A DNA stretch of 64,000 nucleotides from CAZOAR01 sp964577985 (GTDB lineage Bacteria > Gemmatimonadota > CAZMKB01 > CAZNLH01), in assembly GCA_964577985.1 (NCBI GenBank), contig CAZOAR010000010.1, forward strand, positions 1 through 64,000, read 5' to 3'. Positions 9,383 through 18,544 of the stretch are shown here, piece after piece. Under the pieces are notes generated by a model, which had not been told where the DNA came from, made no database searches, and worked only from the letters and a program-made list of their open reading frames with translations. The position numbers and the translations under genes are program-made. Positions within the stretch are counted from its first letter, which is position 1; each line of letters begins with the position of its first letter.

Positions 9383-9459
9383 CGGGGCGTAGCGCAGTCA
9401 GGTAGCGCACTAGCATGGGGGGCTAGTGGTCGCTGGTTCAAATCCAGTCGCCCCGACCA
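9383..9459 (+). tRNA. tRNA-Pro, anticodon GGG
   Basis: Cloverleaf of 77 nt with encoded CCA. The 7-bp acceptor is CGGGGCG/CGCCCCG with discriminator A. The anticodon stem is CTAGC/GCTAG (9410-9414, 9422-9426), the loop is 9415-9421 and the GGG anticodon is 9417-9419. The T-arm holds GGTTCAAATCC. It reads CCC and CCU. The acceptor and T arms are identical to the two other tRNA-Pro genes in this window. Bases 9460-9741 downstream hold no convincing gene. Confidence 0.95.
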
Positions 9460-9741
9460 TAGATCACGCGGGGGAGCTTGAGAAGGAATGTATCGCACTC
9501 ACGATAGTGAGGAGGCAAGCCGTCTCAGGCTCCTCGATATATCTGACCCGCCCGATTATATCCGTCGGAGTGTTTCGACAGCGGATTCGTGCCAATATCC
9601 TGTCGGGTTGGCTCATGGCCCGCAATTTGCTTATCACGGGAGAGTCGCATAAGAGTTCCTTCGTAATGAACCCTGCTATGCACGGTCGGGGGAGATAGTC
9701 CACCGCTCGACCGCGCAGGGCAGTATCTTTCTCGGAGACGC

Positions 9742-12219
9742 GTGAGAGATTCGATTAAGATGCCTGCTGGAAATGCGCTGAAAATAAAGGACGAGTTGAC
9801 GTCCATTCGTGACTCGGTACTCTACCGTCTCAAGTATTCAATCGGGAAAAACCGGGATCAGGCCTCTGAGCGCGACATATTCATGGCCGTCTCCTACTCC
9901 GTTCGTGACAGGATCATAGACAGACTGACCGAGACGGAGGAATTGTTCAATGCCAGGGACCCGAAACGCGTCTATTATCTGTCGATCGAGTATCTGATTG
10001 GCAGGCTTCTGGGCAATAACCTGATAAATATGGGTCTTTATGATGTCTATGAGCAGGCGCTCCTTGAGATGGGAATCGCGGTGGATGACGTAAGGGAGAT
10101 GGAAGACGATCCCGCTCTTGGCAATGGTGGGTTGGGGAGGCTTGCTGCCTGTTTTCTCGACTCGATGGCCACTCTGGGGATCCCTGGATATGGCTACGGG
10201 ATCAACTATGAGTTTGGTCTTTTCAAACAGGAGATAAAGAACGGGTATCAGAGGGAGATCGCAGAGCATTGGCCCAGTGAGGAATCTCCATGGTTGATCG
10301 AGCGTCCTGAGGAGACCTGCGTCGTTCCGCTATACGGAAGGGTAGTCCACTACGATGATGATGACAGGGGCTACACCTCCAGGTGGAAGGACTGGAAGGT
10401 CCTGGTCGGTGTCCCTCACGATATGCCGGTTGTTGGCTATGGCGGCAGAACTGTTAATTATCTGAGGCTCTTCTCGGCGAGGTCGTCTGACGAATTCGAC
10501 ATTCAGATATTCAATGCGGGTGATTATATCAAGGCCGTCGAGCAGAAAGTGGTCTCGGAGACTGTATCGAAGGTGCTGTATCCATCAGATTCACTGAAGG
10601 CGGGCAAGGAGCTCCGCCTGATCCAGGAGTACTTTCTTGTCGCGTGCGCGGTAAGAGATATTGTCAGAAGATTCCTGAAAAACAATCTCCCAATCGAAGA
10701 TTTTCCCCGTAAGGTCGCTATTCAATTGAATGACACACATCCCGCCCTGACCGTCGCCGAGTTGATGCGGGTAATGCTCGACGAGAATGGACTTCCATGG
10801 GAAAAGGCGTGGGAGATCACCACCAACACGCTCGGATACACCAACCACACACTCCTGCCCGAGGCGCTGGAGAAATGGTCCGTGCCTCTCATGGAACACG
10901 TTCTTCCGAGGCATCTGCAGATCATATATGAGATCAATCATAGATTCATTCAGGAGATAAGGGTCAGATGGAGCAAGAACGAGGAAAGCATCCGAAGGAC
11001 ATCCATCATTGAGGAAAACGAGCCCAAAGAGGTGCGGATGGCGAATCTGGCCATCATCGGGAGTCATAAAGTCAATGGCGTGTCGAAGCTTCATTCGGAA
11101 CTGCTCAAGACCCGGGTCGTCCCCGATTTTCATGAATTGTGGCCGGAGAAGTTCAACAACAAGACCAATGGGGTCACGCAGAGACGCTGGCTGCTGAAGG
11201 CCAACCCGGGCCTTGCCGATCTCCTGCGCAAGACGATTGGCGAGGGCTGGATAACGGATCTGGACCAGATAAGGGACCTCGAACCATACGCGGAAGATGG
11301 CGACTTCCAGACAGATTTCATGTACACGAAGCATGACAACAAGTTGAGGCTGGCACGTATCATAATGGATACAACCCGCGTCGCTGTCGATCCAGATTCC
11401 ATTTTTGACATCCAGGCCAAGCGGATCCATGAATACAAAAGGCAACTCCTGAATGTCATGCACATAATACACGAGTATTTCTCATTGCTGGAGGGAGAGA
11501 GAGAACCGCTCGTGAGAAAAACATACATCTTTTCAGGAAAAGCCGCGCCGGGCTACTGGGCGGCGAAACAGATCATAAAACTAATAAATAACGTCGCGCA
11601 CGTGATCAACCACAATTCCAGGGTGAGGGACTGGATCAAGGTCGTGTTCATTCCCGACTACAGGGTTTCGCTCGCGGAGAGGATATTCCCCGCCGCGGAT
11701 ATAAGCGAGCAGATATCGACGGCCGGTATGGAGGCATCAGGTACAGGTAACATGAAGTTCGCAATGAATGGTGCCCTCACGATTGGCACGCTGGATGGCG
11801 CTAACATAGAGATAATGGAAGAGATTGGCGAAGAGAATATCTATACATTCGGACTCACGGCTGAAGAAATCCGCGAGAGGAGAGGAGAGGGCACATACAA
11901 CCCACTCGACTATTACAACGAGTTTCCTCATGTCAGGAGGGTTGTGGACTCCTTCAACACGGACCTCTTCTGTCCCGACGAGCCGGGTCTTTTCAAATGG
12001 ATCCGTGACGCCATACTCGAGCATGGAGAGGTTTATTTTCACCTGGCTGATCTACCGTCATACTGCGAGACGCACGACAGGGCTACGGGGGAATATGCGG
12101 ATCGTGCCATATGGTGCAGAAAAGCGATTCTTAATATTGCGAGAATAGGAAGGTTTTCGAGCGATCGGACCGTCCGGGAATACTCGGAAGATATCTGGGA
12201 CGTTGGTCCGGTGACCTGA
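9742..12219 (+). CDS. glgP: glycogen/starch/maltodextrin phosphorylase
   Basis: GT35 phosphorylase of 825 aa that releases glucose 1-phosphate from the non-reducing ends of alpha-1,4-glucans, using pyridoxal phosphate. Length and sequence match classical phosphorylases: YYLSIEYLIGR and LGNGGLGRLAACFLDS near the N-terminus, QLNDTHPALTVAELMR in the middle, and the PLP site GTGNMKFAMNG with Lys672. A GTG at 9742 follows GGAG by 5 nt, and an ATG at 9760 is an alternative. It stands as a single gene between tRNA-Pro(GGG) and rfbC. With the glycogen synthase gene at 41.4 kb it indicates a glycogen storage cycle. Confidence 0.95.
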   Translation: MRDSIKMPAGNALKIKDELTSIRDSVLYRLKYSIGKNRDQASERDIFMAVSYSVRDRIIDRLTETEELFNARDPKRVYYLSIEYLIGRLLGNNLINMGLYDVYEQALLEMGIAVDDVREMEDDPALGNGGLGRLAACFLDSMATLGIPGYGYGINYEFGLFKQEIKNGYQREIAEHWPSEESPWLIERPEETCVVPLYGRVVHYDDDDRGYTSRWKDWKVLVGVPHDMPVVGYGGRTVNYLRLFSARSSDEFDIQIFNAGDYIKAVEQKVVSETVSKVLYPSDSLKAGKELRLIQEYFLVACAVRDIVRRFLKNNLPIEDFPRKVAIQLNDTHPALTVAELMRVMLDENGLPWEKAWEITTNTLGYTNHTLLPEALEKWSVPLMEHVLPRHLQIIYEINHRFIQEIRVRWSKNEESIRRTSIIEENEPKEVRMANLAIIGSHKVNGVSKLHSELLKTRVVPDFHELWPEKFNNKTNGVTQRRWLLKANPGLADLLRKTIGEGWITDLDQIRDLEPYAEDGDFQTDFMYTKHDNKLRLARIIMDTTRVAVDPDSIFDIQAKRIHEYKRQLLNVMHIIHEYFSLLEGEREPLVRKTYIFSGKAAPGYWAAKQIIKLINNVAHVINHNSRVRDWIKVVFIPDYRVSLAERIFPAADISEQISTAGMEASGTGNMKFAMNGALTIGTLDGANIEIMEEIGEENIYTFGLTAEEIRERRGEGTYNPLDYYNEFPHVRRVVDSFNTDLFCPDEPGLFKWIRDAILEHGEVYFHLADLPSYCETHDRATGEYADRAIWCRKAILNIARIGRFSSDRTVREYSEDIWDVGPVT

Positions 12220-12360
12220 TCAGTGCCGACTCGGCGAGGCCTGCGATCCACCAGGACTCTTCGCGGAAAGCGGGTGGACATATGATCACGCTGTATATTT
12301 CCGATTTGCGGCACGGACAGTGGTTGAGGCAAGCGGGAATCTCGCGAGGAGGAGAGAGAA

Positions 12361-12924
12361 ATGTCACTTAAGTTCATAGAGACGTCGCTACCGGGTGTTA
12401 TCCTGATAGAGGTGGACGAGTTCAGAGACCAGCGCGGCTTCTTCAAAGAGTCTTACCATCAGAAGAAATACGCGGAAGGCGGTATCGATCGTACATTCGT
12501 TCAGGACAACCACTCGCACTCCGCAAGAGGTACATTGAGAGGACTACACTATCAACTGGAACATCCTCAGGCAAAATTGGTCTCGGTGATAGCAGGAGAG
12601 ATATTTGACGTCGCGCTCGACATTCGGCTCGGATCACCCACATTCGGTCACTGGGTGGGCCTGTATCTATCCGTGGAGAACAGGCGCCAGGCGTTCATTC
12701 CCGAGGGGTTCGCCCACGGCTTCTACGTCATAAGTGAAACAGCCGATGTTTATTACAAGTGTACAGATGTTTACACACAGGGGGACGATTTCGGCGTGAT
12801 CTGGTCTGATTCTTCCGCCGGAATAGAATGGCCCGACAAGAAGCCGCTTCTTTCCGAAAAGGACAGCAGGAATCCTCAGTTGAGTCAGATCCCCAGGAGT
12901 CGACTTCCCGTCTACGCGGCATAA
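12361..12924 (+). CDS. rfbC: dTDP-4-dehydrorhamnose 3,5-epimerase
   Basis: Cupin-fold epimerase of 187 aa that converts dTDP-4-dehydro-6-deoxyglucose to dTDP-4-dehydrorhamnose for surface polysaccharides. Visible hallmarks are [19 protein letters not shown] with the catalytic His, [20 protein letters not shown], and [16 protein letters not shown] lies about 8 nt before the ATG. The partner genes rfbA, rfbB and rfbD are not adjacent, so the pathway is either dispersed or this is a family member with a different 3-/5-epimerase specificity. Confidence 0.9.
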   Translation: MSLKFIETSLPGVILIEVDEFRDQRGFFKESYHQKKYAEGGIDRTFVQDNHSHSARGTLRGLHYQLEHPQAKLVSVIAGEIFDVALDIRLGSPTFGHWVGLYLSVENRRQAFIPEGFAHGFYVISETADVYYKCTDVYTQGDDFGVIWSDSSAGIEWPDKKPLLSEKDSRNPQLSQIPRSRLPVYAA

Positions 12925-12956
12925 TTGTCTCAGAATCGATCTTTCAGGAGAGCCGT

Positions 12957-13064
12957 ATGAAAGGTGCGTGTTACGTCCGATCGGGAGAGATATCCCCCGG
13001 GGGAGAAGTTCGTGTGGAGACGGCTCGGGCAAGCGCCCTTGCGAAAAGTTGCCCTCCTGGTTAG
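12957..13064 (+). CDS. possible 35-aa small ORF
   Basis: An ATG preceded at 6 nt by AGGAG opens a 35-codon frame between rfbC and surE. The product starts MKGACYVRSGE and has two cysteines. I see no similarity to a known family. It could be a real small protein, a leader peptide for surE, or a decayed fragment. The good Shine-Dalgarno is the only support. Confidence 0.2.
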   Translation: MKGACYVRSGEISPGGEVRVETARASALAKSCPPG

Positions 13065-13163
13065 AATAGGTGGCGCAACACAGCCCTGATCGATGCGATG
13101 ACGTCCGGAAGCGCGCTGATACGCGTTTTTCCCGCGCCTGGGGTTATGAGATGGCGGAGAGTA

Positions 13164-13925
13164 ATGAGGTTCTTACTGACAAACGACGATGGATATCGGT
13201 CTCTCGGAATAGCGATGATGGCCAGGATCCTGGAGGACATCGGCAGGGTCACTATAGTCGCCCCGGACAGCGAGATGAGCGCGGCCAGCCACTCTCTGAC
13301 TCTTACAAGGGCCTTGAGAGTTAATCCTCACGACAAGGGGGTCTATTCGGTGGACGGGACCCCGACAGACTGCGTAATGCTCGCAGTCAACGGCATCCTC
13401 AAGGAGAGGCCCGACTATTTGATATCCGGCATCAATCATGGCGCGAATCTGGGAGACGATGTGACATACTCGGGGACAGTCGCGGCCGCGATAGAGGGAA
13501 CGCTCCTCGGGATCCCCTCTCTGGCTATCTCGTATGCCAGCAGGGACCCCGGTTTTCTGACCGGGTGGGAGGAACCGCTGACGCGGATGATGAAGCAGAT
13601 AACATCGAGGAAGATGCCGGAGGATACGCTCTTCAACATCAATCTTCCGGCTGTTCCCGCCAGTGAGTCGCGTTCGATCCGGGTCACGACGCTCGGCAAG
13701 CGGAAGTATCAGGACGCCGTTACGTCCAGCAGTGACGATCAGGGCCAGGTCTATTACTGGATAGGCGGACAGGAGATCGAGTGGACGGGGAACAATTCGA
13801 GTGACTTTGTCGCGATCAGGGAGGGATGTGTTTCTCTGACGCCACTCCACCTGGACCTGACGAATTACAGGACACTTGAAGAGTTGAGTAACTGGGGGCT
13901 TACGCTTCAGGGGGTGGAGAGCTGA
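13164..13925 (+). CDS. surE: 5'/3'-nucleotidase SurE
   Basis: Metal-dependent nucleoside monophosphate phosphatase of 253 aa. The N-terminus MRFLLTNDDGY is the SurE signature, with N7, D8 and D9 near the metal site, followed by APDSEMSAASHSLT, SGINHGANLGDDVTYSGTVAAA and NINLP. I chose the ATG at 13164 because it directly starts this signature and has GGAG at 5 nt. An upstream in-frame ATG at 13098 would add 22 atypical residues. The last codons overlap the next gene. Confidence 0.93.
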   Translation: MRFLLTNDDGYRSLGIAMMARILEDIGRVTIVAPDSEMSAASHSLTLTRALRVNPHDKGVYSVDGTPTDCVMLAVNGILKERPDYLISGINHGANLGDDVTYSGTVAAAIEGTLLGIPSLAISYASRDPGFLTGWEEPLTRMMKQITSRKMPEDTLFNINLPAVPASESRSIRVTTLGKRKYQDAVTSSSDDQGQVYYWIGGQEIEWTGNNSSDFVAIREGCVSLTPLHLDLTNYRTLEELSNWGLTLQGVES

Positions 13926-14554
13926 CAGGTGATGCAGTCGAAAGGGATTCGGGCGGAGAGAAAACAGGAATTCTCAGAAAGCTGTATTCGTGGGTTCTGC
14001 ACTGGGCGGAGACCCCGTACGGCCCTGTTGCCCTCTTCGCGCTCGCCTTCTGCGAGTCTTCGTTTTTTCCGCTGCCCCCGGACATTCTCCTGATCGCACT
14101 GGGTGTCTCCAGACCGGGAAAGGCATTATATTACGCGCTCTTGTGCTCTCTGGGATCTGTCTTCGGCGGGCTTCTCGGATACTATATAGGTTATCAGCTT
14201 TTTCAGCACCTGGGCCAGCCTATCCTTGACTTTTATGGCGCGATGGAACAGTTTCATCGTGTCCAGGAGTTATACCGGGCATACGATTTCTGGGCTATAA
14301 GTGTAGCGGGCTTCACGCCCATCCCTTACAAGGTGTTTACGATAGCGGCCGGTGTGACCAGGATAGATCTGGCAGTTTTCATCCTGGCTTCATCCGTCAG
14401 CCGGTCCGCCAGATTCTTTCTCGTTGGGGGGCTCATAAAGAAATTCGGACCCCGCATAAGGGGTTTCCTGGAAAAATATCTCAACCTGTTATCGATAGTA
14501 TTCGTTATCCTTCTTGTCGGGGGATTCATTATCATCAAATACGTTGTTGATTGA
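13922..14554 (+). CDS. YqaA/DedA-family (VTT domain) membrane protein, apparent CTG start
   Basis: Membrane protein of about 210 aa of the YqaA branch of the DedA/SNARE-associated VTT family, linked to phospholipid scrambling and envelope homeostasis. LYSWVLHWAETPYG and CESSFFPLPPDILLIALG are family-typical, followed by GFTPIPYKVFTIAAG and a terminal membrane helix. In this frame no ATG, GTG or TTG lies between the upstream stop (13889) and the conserved N-terminus. The best start is CTG at 13922, overlapping the surE stop as CTGA, with a G-rich Shine-Dalgarno (GGGGGTGGAG) just upstream. ATT at 13970 is the other candidate. A TTG at 14141 would delete a third of the domain. Confidence 0.8.
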   Translation: MTGDAVERDSGGEKTGILRKLYSWVLHWAETPYGPVALFALAFCESSFFPLPPDILLIALGVSRPGKALYYALLCSLGSVFGGLLGYYIGYQLFQHLGQPILDFYGAMEQFHRVQELYRAYDFWAISVAGFTPIPYKVFTIAAGVTRIDLAVFILASSVSRSARFFLVGGLIKKFGPRIRGFLEKYLNLLSIVFVILLVGGFIIIKYVVD

Positions 14555-14581
14555 AACGTTTGCGGGGGACAGCAACAGGGT

Positions 14582-14658
14582 CGGGGCGTAGCGCAGCCAG
14601 GTAGCGCGCATCGTTCGGGACGATGAAGTCGCTGGTTCAAATCCAGTCGCCCCGACCA
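14582..14658 (+). tRNA. tRNA-Pro, anticodon CGG
   Basis: Cloverleaf of 77 nt with encoded CCA. The acceptor is CGGGGCG/CGCCCCG, the anticodon stem CATCG/CGATG and the loop TTCGGGA, with anticodon CGG at 14616-14618. It reads CCG. It starts 27 bp after the YqaA gene and may be carried on its transcript, since I see no clear promoter. Confidence 0.95.
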
Positions 14659-14725
14659 ATACCATAATGGGTAGTAACCCGTATGAATCCCCTTTTCTGC
14701 AGTCGCGCCTCACCGGGGTAAACTC

Positions 14726-15043
14726 TTGAAGGTTAGAAAAATTATCAGGGTCCATGGCAGGGTGCAGGGCGTCGGCTTCCGTTTTTTTACAGTCGGGGTC
14801 GCCCGAGGCCTTGGTCTGGCCGGTACGGTGGAGAATCTTCCGGAGGGGAGCGTCGAGATAGTGGTTGAGGGGAGAGATGGGCTGGTAAGAGAATTTACTG
14901 ACATTATAAGGGGTGGGCCCCCATCCTCCAGGGTCGACAGACTGGACATCAGGGACGAGAAACCGTCGGGGTGTGAGGAGCGGTTCGAAATAAGATACAG
15001 GAGACAGAACGATGAAAGGAGCCTGGGGCGTGGACAGGATTGA
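14726..15043 (+). CDS. acyP: acylphosphatase
   Basis: Small alpha/beta enzyme of 105 aa that hydrolyses acyl-phosphates such as acetyl-phosphate and 1,3-bisphosphoglycerate. The phosphate cradle GRVQGVGFRFF contains the catalytic Arg19, and GTVENLPEGSVEIVVEG contains the catalytic Asn37. A TTG start is used. The frame runs 32 bp into apt, so the two are probably coupled. The C-terminal ~15 residues extend beyond the usual ~90-residue length. Confidence 0.88.
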   Translation: MKVRKIIRVHGRVQGVGFRFFTVGVARGLGLAGTVENLPEGSVEIVVEGRDGLVREFTDIIRGGPPSSRVDRLDIRDEKPSGCEERFEIRYRRQNDERSLGRGQD

Positions 15044-15554
15044 AAGACTGAGGGATGCAATACGGGATATCCCCGATTTTCCAAAGGAGGGGATCGTCTT
15101 CAAGGATATCACACCCATACTGCAGGACGGTGAGCTGTTCCGATCCGCCATCGATATCTTTGCGGAGAGGTACAGCGGGAAGGATATCAGCAAGGTGGTG
15201 GGCACGGAGGCGCGGGGCTTTCTTTTTGCCTCGGCGCTTGCTTACAGGCTTGGTTGCGGTGTGGTGCCGGTCAGGAAACCGGGAAAGCTTCCCTACGAGA
15301 CGGAAAAGGCGAGCTATCAACTCGAGTATGGGGAGGACTCCGTCGAAATACACACTGATGCCATCGCCGAGGGGGAGAACGTGTTGCTGATAGATGATCT
15401 CCTGGCGACTGGCGGCACGATGGCGGCCACACTCGAGCTGGTGGAACGTCTGGGCGGCCGCGTCGTGGAGGTCGCGTTTCTGATAGAACTCTCTTTCCTT
15501 AATGGGAGAGACAGACTCCAGGGCAGGGATGTCTTCGCGGTGTTGAATCTGTAG
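15012..15554 (+). CDS. apt: adenine phosphoribosyltransferase
   Basis: Purine salvage enzyme of about 180 aa that joins adenine to PRPP to give AMP. FPKEGIVFKDITPIL, GTEARGFLFASALAYRLG and the PRPP loop VLLIDDLLATGGTM are all present. The ATG at 15012 has AGGAGA 7 nt upstream and overlaps the acylphosphatase frame by 32 bp. A GTG at 15030 would start exactly at the conserved core and cannot be excluded. Confidence 0.94.
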   Translation: MKGAWGVDRIERLRDAIRDIPDFPKEGIVFKDITPILQDGELFRSAIDIFAERYSGKDISKVVGTEARGFLFASALAYRLGCGVVPVRKPGKLPYETEKASYQLEYGEDSVEIHTDAIAEGENVLLIDDLLATGGTMAATLELVERLGGRVVEVAFLIELSFLNGRDRLQGRDVFAVLNL

Positions 15555-15620
15555 GCTGAGGTGCCTCGCCCTTCATTGATTTCCCTCAGGGAAAAAAACT
15601 GCAGTAAAACTCCAGCATCG

Positions 15621-16259
15621 CTAATAAGTATAGCCCATACCCGCTATGCCGTGGATCGCGACATTCGTGACCCTCGCGGTTCCATCTGCTACAGGGATCC
15701 TCGCGTACGAGGTTGTGAGTTTCAGTTCCACCGACGCGAATGCCTGTCCCAGGAATGAGAATCGTTCTTCGAGCCCCGCTTGTGCGGTGACGCCGCTGAG
15801 GTGGTATCCGTGAATTCCACCTTTGTCCGCATACTCCCTGCCCCGAACGATGGTCTCCGGATGCGTTACAACGAAACCGGCGCCCACTCTATAGACCAGG
15901 CTGTTTTTCCTCCATGCCGAATTGATGGTAGTCATATTGAAACCGTGTGAGATTGCGAACTCCTGTATCTCATCAGGTTTGTTCGAAAGGAAGAGTTTGT
16001 GATGAAGGAAGTCTAACTCCCACGCGTGATTGTCTTCCCACCTCCCGATGCGCAGGTTGTAATAGTACGCGTGCGTGCTGAACGCCTTTGTGTCGTATCT
16101 GGCGGTGACCCGTATATCCTTCTCGTGGTCCTGGCTGACTGTCAGGGGAGTCGGCACGTTGTACGCGGAGCCGCTGCCAAGCTGGACGATCCATTCGGCG
16201 CGTGCGATGGGGCAACTCAGGATGATCAGAGACCATATCAGCAGAAATAATCTTATCAC
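15621..16259 (-). CDS. secreted outer-membrane beta-barrel-like protein
   Basis: Protein of 212 aa with no family I can name. The GTG at 16259 is chosen because AGGAG sits 6 nt upstream and it gives a textbook signal peptide, VIRLFLLIWS through SCPIARA before EWIVQLG. The mature part is rich in alternating aromatic/polar strands (ARYDTKAFSTHAYYYNLRIG, WELDFLHHKLFL). It ends GMGYTY, an aromatic C-terminus as in barrel proteins recognised by BamA. A small 8-stranded outer-membrane barrel is the best guess. It is a lone minus-strand gene between apt and the retropepsin gene. Confidence 0.6.
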   Translation of the reverse strand: MIRLFLLIWSLIILSCPIARAEWIVQLGSGSAYNVPTPLTVSQDHEKDIRVTARYDTKAFSTHAYYYNLRIGRWEDNHAWELDFLHHKLFLSNKPDEIQEFAISHGFNMTTINSAWRKNSLVYRVGAGFVVTHPETIVRGREYADKGGIHGYHLSGVTAQAGLEERFSFLGQAFASVELKLTTSYARIPVADGTARVTNVAIHGIAGMGYTY

Positions 16260-16638
16260 GGCATCTCCTTGTGGCGGTGGAGTGATGACCTGCACGCCAA
16301 CATCATATTGACGCGGCACTCTGCTCGATAATATTGTCGCGTAGACCAATCAGTCAAGGGAAATCTCCTTTGGACGTTCTCCACTTTTTCTCATGTATTG
16401 GGGCGCAAAGTGCCTTTCTCGCTTATTCACTGTCTCGCTACCATTACAACAGTTATAACAAATCCACTGAAAAAAAGGGGGGGAACCCCCGAAATCTCCT
16501 TCCCGCAATCGCTCGCGGCGGACACCGGGAGGAGGCCATAACCGGAAACTTCCAGGCGCTTGACGACGTACTGGATAGTATGCTTTGTTTGAGGGTCCTG
16601 CGGACCCCCACTACGACGATAGAGGAGAGGAGGCCTGA
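16260..16638. other. 379-bp divergent intergenic region
   Basis: This region separates the barrel-like gene (minus) from the retropepsin/PDZ gene (plus). It holds a terminator-like G/C hairpin with a T run on the minus strand (16470-16490) and a perfect 6-bp hairpin (16593-16607, GGGTCC/GGACCC) close to the downstream ribosome-binding site. I see no convincing gene and no consensus promoter pair. Confidence 0.5.
16470..16490 (-). terminator. terminator-like hairpin on the minus strand
   Basis: Read on the minus strand, GGGGG, a 4-nt loop and CCCCC are followed directly by seven T residues. No minus-strand gene ends here, so it would stop antisense or divergent transcription. It may simply be a homopolymer-rich spacer. 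Confidence 0.3.
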
Positions 16639-18489
16639 ATGAGACTCGGAAGCAGCGTGGTAGTTCTCGTACTCGCAGTGTCTGCAATACCATCTCATGC
16701 TGAGGCGCTTATGGACGCCAGTGAAGTCCTTGCTAAATCGAAAGAAGCCGCGGGCGGTGCGGCATGGGATGACATAAGGAGTACTCACTCTCAGATGAAG
16801 ATCATGACTGGTGGTCTCGAAGGGACGGCAGAGGGTTGGGACGATCTTATTACAGGCCGCTCCCTCAGTACGTACAAGCTGGGCCTCATGTCGGGAGGGG
16901 ATGGCTTTGACGGTGAAATCGCCTGGACAAAGGATTCTTCGGGCCAGATACGACTGCGTGAGGGCGACGATGAGTACGAGGGTGCCATCAACGAGGCCTG
17001 CAGGATAGCGCACGCCTACTGGTATCCTGAGAGGTGGGGGGCGGAGATGGAATACGGGCGTCTGCAGGAGGAAGACGGGAATAGATTTCATGTCATCACG
17101 ATAAGGCCGGAAGGGGGTCGTCCGTTTGAACTCTGGATTGACGCCGACAGCTATCTCGTAAGCCGCACGGTCGAGCGCAACGCTATCGAAACCCGCACGC
17201 TATTCTTATCTGACTATCGGCGTTCTGGTGGCGTCCTCTATCCATTTGCGTCGCGGTCCACGAACGGCGAGACCCGTTATGATGTGGTCTCGGAGGTCGA
17301 GTCACTGGAATTCAACGAGCCCCTCAATGAAGATCTCTTCGCGATGCCTGCTGCACCTCCGCCGGACTATACTTTTTCTGACGACAGGACCTCCGTGACA
17401 ATCCCCTTCAAGCTCCTGAACAACCATATTTACGTCAACGTTACGCTCAACGGCAGGGGGCCCTATCTGGTTATATGCGACACCGGGGGGGCGAACATCG
17501 TCACCCCGGCACTTGCCGGTGAGCTGGGACTGAAGCCGGAGGGGCGGCTGCAGGGGAGGGGAGCGGGTGAGAAGTCTGAAGACATAAGCATGGTCAAGAT
17601 CGAGTCTCTGGGCGTGGGGGACGTGACATTGCGAAATCAGGTGTTCCTTGTCTTTCCTCTCGAGCCGTTCTCGAATGTGGAAGGCGTCCACCAGTCAGGT
17701 CTCATAGGCTACGAGGTGTTCAAGAGATTCGTCGTGAAGGTCGATTACGAGGACAAGCTGCTGACCATGACTCTCCCCGGGGCCTTCTCGTACGAAGGGA
17801 ACGGGACGGTGGTCCCTTTCCAGTTCAACGGCCGGATCCCTCAGGTCGAGGGCTCGATCGATGGAATCAGCGGCATGTTCGACATCGATACGGGAGCCAG
17901 GTCCTCCCTGCACCTGATGAGGCCATTTGTCGAGAAGAACGATCTGGTCGCTCTATACAAGCCGGACGTGGAAGCGGTCACCGGGTGGGGAGTGGGAGGA
18001 GCCGTACGAGGCATGGTCACGAGATCGAAGGGCCTTAAGCTCGGGGGAGTTGAGTTCGCCGACCCCGTCACAGAACTTTCGCTCCAGATGGGAGGCGCGT
18101 TCACCAACACATACGTGGCGGGCAATGTAGGCACAAAGCTCCTCAAACGATACAACATAACCTTCGATTATGACCGAAAGCAGATGATTTTCGAAAAGAA
18201 TAGCAACACCGGGGATCCGGACGTCTACGACAGGTCCGGGATGTGGCTGAGTGTGGATGGATCAGTCTTCAGGGTTATCGACATCACGTCCGGTGGGCCG
18301 GCCTCCGATGCTGGTCTTGAGATAGGCGACGACATACTGTCGGTAGACGGCGTAAGCGCCGGGGAGATGTCACTACCGTCACTCCGCGAACAATTCGTTA
18401 CCGACCCGCCAGGCACTGAAATCATGCTAAGGGTGCGAAGCGGGAAGGAGGAGAGTCAGGTTACACTGACGCTGGAAGACCTTGTGTAG
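16639..18489 (+). CDS. secreted tandem retropepsin-like aspartyl protease with PDZ domain
   Basis: Exported protein of 616 aa. A signal peptide (to about residue 22, SHA/EAL) is followed by a LolA-like beta domain (~25-235) that includes GGAAWDDIRS and ESLEFNEPLNEDLFAMP. Two clan-AA retropepsin-like units follow: one with D281-T-G inside VICDTGGANIV, one with D417-T-G inside DIDTGARSSL. A PDZ domain (~530-612; GGPASDAGLEIGDDILSVDG) closes the protein. Single-domain retropepsins act as dimers, so two units in one chain could pair internally like pepsin. GGAGAGGAGG lies before the ATG. The target is unknown. Confidence 0.75.
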   Translation: MRLGSSVVVLVLAVSAIPSHAEALMDASEVLAKSKEAAGGAAWDDIRSTHSQMKIMTGGLEGTAEGWDDLITGRSLSTYKLGLMSGGDGFDGEIAWTKDSSGQIRLREGDDEYEGAINEACRIAHAYWYPERWGAEMEYGRLQEEDGNRFHVITIRPEGGRPFELWIDADSYLVSRTVERNAIETRTLFLSDYRRSGGVLYPFASRSTNGETRYDVVSEVESLEFNEPLNEDLFAMPAAPPPDYTFSDDRTSVTIPFKLLNNHIYVNVTLNGRGPYLVICDTGGANIVTPALAGELGLKPEGRLQGRGAGEKSEDISMVKIESLGVGDVTLRNQVFLVFPLEPFSNVEGVHQSGLIGYEVFKRFVVKVDYEDKLLTMTLPGAFSYEGNGTVVPFQFNGRIPQVEGSIDGISGMFDIDTGARSSLHLMRPFVEKNDLVALYKPDVEAVTGWGVGGAVRGMVTRSKGLKLGGVEFADPVTELSLQMGGAFTNTYVAGNVGTKLLKRYNITFDYDRKQMIFEKNSNTGDPDVYDRSGMWLSVDGSVFRVIDITSGGPASDAGLEIGDDILSVDGVSAGEMSLPSLREQFVTDPPGTEIMLRVRSGKEESQVTLTLEDLV

Positions 18490-18544
18490 AGATTGGTTCA
18501 GGGAAGAATGCATGTCACGGCAGGCGGAGCGGAAGACATAGTCT

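Noticed and set aside
15576..15600. TTTCCC/GGGAAA hairpin as an apt terminator
   Set aside because: It is followed by A residues on the plus strand, and the T run precedes rather than follows it on the minus strand, so it fits neither gene.
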